From positions 1,047 through 6,544 of the forward strand of contig MGUR01000035.1 of assembly GCA_001800075.1 (NCBI GenBank): a stretch of 5,498 nt of DNA, read 5' to 3'. A program made the translations under genes and the position numbers. Shown here one piece after another: positions 4,401-5,498 of the stretch. The stretch comes from Elusimicrobia bacterium RIFCSPLOWO2_01_FULL_59_12. Its GTDB lineage: Bacteria > Elusimicrobiota > Elusimicrobia > 2-01-FULL-59-12. The notes under the pieces were generated by a model. It was not told the DNA's origin. It saw only the letters and a program-made list of their open reading frames with translations, and made no database searches. The number at the start of each line of letters is the position of its first letter. Position 1 is the stretch's first letter.

Positions 4401-5498
4401 ATGCCGATTGACCCGCAGGCGCGCCTGCAAGGGCTTTACTTTCTCAAGCGCAATCCGATCTTCGGCGCGCTGGGAGAAGAAGTCCTGGGCAAGCTGGTGG
4501 AGCGTTTAAAGACCGTCAGCCATGAAAAAGGCGCCATCCTCCTTCGCGAAGACGACCCGGTGGACGGGCTCTACCTGATCCGTTCCGGACGGGTGCGCGT
4601 CACCACCCAGACGGTCAAAGAAGAAAAAACCATGGCGTATCTGGGACGGGGCGACGCGGTCGGCGAACTCTCCCTCCTGACCGGCGAGCCGCAGGAGTTC
4701 AACGTCATCCTGGACACCCCGTGCGAATTTCTTCTCCTGAGCAAGCATGATTTTGACGCCATCCTGGAAGCCCACCCGCTGGTCGGGATCAGCTTGTCGC
4801 GCGCGCTGTCCCGCCGCCTGGCCGTTTCATTCCATCCGCCTCAAGAACGCACCAAAGAGCCTCAACTGATCGCGATGGTGCCCGGGCTGCCGCGGGAGGC
4901 GACGATCCTTTCGGCGGTCAACTTGTCGATCGCTTTGGTGGAGCAAACCCGGCGCAAAGTGCTCCTGCTGGACTTGAGCCCGCGCAGCGGCGACATCGCC
5001 CAGGCCCTGGGGCTGCATCCGCCGCTCCCGACGGAAGCCCTGTTTCGCGAAGAAGACGTCCAGGATTTCTCGGCTCTGCATCGTTCCATCGTCACGCATC
5101 CCTGCGGCCTGGAAATTCTGTCGTTTCACCCGCAGGCGCTCAAAAGCGGCCTGCTGCCGCTGCTCCCCTCGCTCCTCGGCGTTCTGAAAGACCATTACGA
5201 TTTCACCCTCGTCCAGATTCCCGCGGAAAAAGATCCGCTGAGCGACGCGGTGCTCAGGGAAGTGGACAAGATCCTGCTCTTTTTCTGGGACCAGGCGCCC
5301 GAACCGGGGGACGCCGCGCGAGCGGCCGTGCGGGACATGCTCGGCTCGGGATCCACGCCCGTGATGACGGTTTCCCTGGAATACCCGTCCAATATCGGAA
5401 AACAAAACTCGGACTTTCGCATTCCCTGGTCGGAAACGTTTCATCAGCCCTTCCGCGAAAGCGGCTCGCCCTACCTGCCGCAGGGCCCCGGAGCCCCG
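4401..5498 (+). CDS. Cyclic-nucleotide-binding domain plus MinD/NTE-like P-loop domain protein, 3' end outside the window
   Basis: The frame is open from the ATG at 4401 to the window end, giving 366 residues with no stop. Residues about 15-145 form a CNB domain: the beta-roll segment GLYLIRSGRVRV (56-67), the phosphate-cassette start GELSLLTGEP (88-97), then a C-helix. Aligned to E. coli CRP, the cassette glutamate is kept (E89), but the phosphate-binding arginine is Q98 and the next serine is E99. Residues about 155-300 fold like MinD/CpaE: AVNLSIAL (172-179), VLLLDLSP (187-194), a GDIAQALGL stretch and DHYDFTLVQIP (264-274). The Walker A GKT is absent and the Walker B aspartate is Q272, so ATP binding is unlikely. 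A CNB domain followed by a P-loop-like domain is the arrangement of neuropathy-target-esterase-type patatin phospholipases. The closing linker fits that, but no patatin motif lies in the window, so the effector is inferred. The gene is divergent from hisS. Confidence 0.88.
   Translation, partial: MPIDPQARLQGLYFLKRNPIFGALGEEVLGKLVERLKTVSHEKGAILLREDDPVDGLYLIRSGRVRVTTQTVKEEKTMAYLGRGDAVGELSLLTGEPQEFNVILDTPCEFLLLSKHDFDAILEAHPLVGISLSRALSRRLAVSFHPPQERTKEPQLIAMVPGLPREATILSAVNLSIALVEQTRRKVLLLDLSPRSGDIAQALGLHPPLPTEALFREEDVQDFSALHRSIVTHPCGLEILSFHPQALKSGLLPLLPSLLGVLKDHYDFTLVQIPAEKDPLSDAVLREVDKILLFFWDQAPEPGDAARAAVRDMLGSGSTPVMTVSLEYPSNIGKQNSDFRIPWSETFHQPFRESGSPYLPQGPGAP

Noticed and set aside
4238..4402. 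55-residue N-terminal extension of HisRS in the longest open frame
   Set aside because: It translates repeat copy B (SFPRRRA-type peptide) and lies upstream of the predicted promoter. The HisRS family begins at the MSVKFQAVRGTHD position.
4827..5444. Minus-strand frame of 205 codons opposite the CNB-domain gene
   Set aside because: The plus strand encodes recognisable CNB and MinD-like sequence here. The reverse frame is Arg/Gln-rich with no recognisable motif.

Overview
The window looks like chromosomal DNA of a moderately GC-rich, Gram-negative-type bacterium. It carries a membrane-anchored class III cyclase with a periplasmic sensor, a housekeeping hisS, a tRNA, and scattered REP-type palindromes of the kind that translate as VIPAEAGIQ. 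I cannot name the phylum. There is no phage, plasmid, transposase, CRISPR or rRNA signal.

Layout: on the minus strand, read right to left, come hisS (4237-2876), a CHASE2-domain adenylate cyclase (2831-756), a DUF3307-type membrane protein (754-65), and the 5' end of a tRNA cut by the window edge (23-1). hisS and the cyclase are 44 bp apart, and the cyclase and DUF3307 gene are 1 bp apart, so these three could be one transcript. On the plus strand, diverging from hisS, a gene starts at 4401 and runs off the right edge. Its visible 366 residues are a cyclic-nucleotide-binding fold followed by a MinD/NTE-type P-loop fold. The rest probably carries another domain, with a patatin phospholipase as the leading guess.

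Two composite palindromic repeats (2836-2909 and 4271-4388) flank hisS. Each is a pair of hairpins in inverted orientation, like a REPIN/BIME unit. The first supplies the last ten residues and stop of HisRS and the leader of the cyclase gene. The second lies in the divergent promoter region and seems to supply the -35 of the hisS promoter. That promoter's -10 (TATAAT) is only 9 nt from the hisS ATG, which suggests a leaderless mRNA. hisS also carries an in-frame 60-nt palindromic insert that adds 20 residues between two conserved active-site motifs.

The signalling theme is cAMP: an intact class IIIb adenylate cyclase and a CNB-domain protein sit on either side of hisS. The CNB domain lacks the usual phosphate-binding arginine, and its P-loop domain lacks both Walker A and the Walker B aspartate, so the partner protein may no longer be an ordinary cAMP- or ATP-binding protein.
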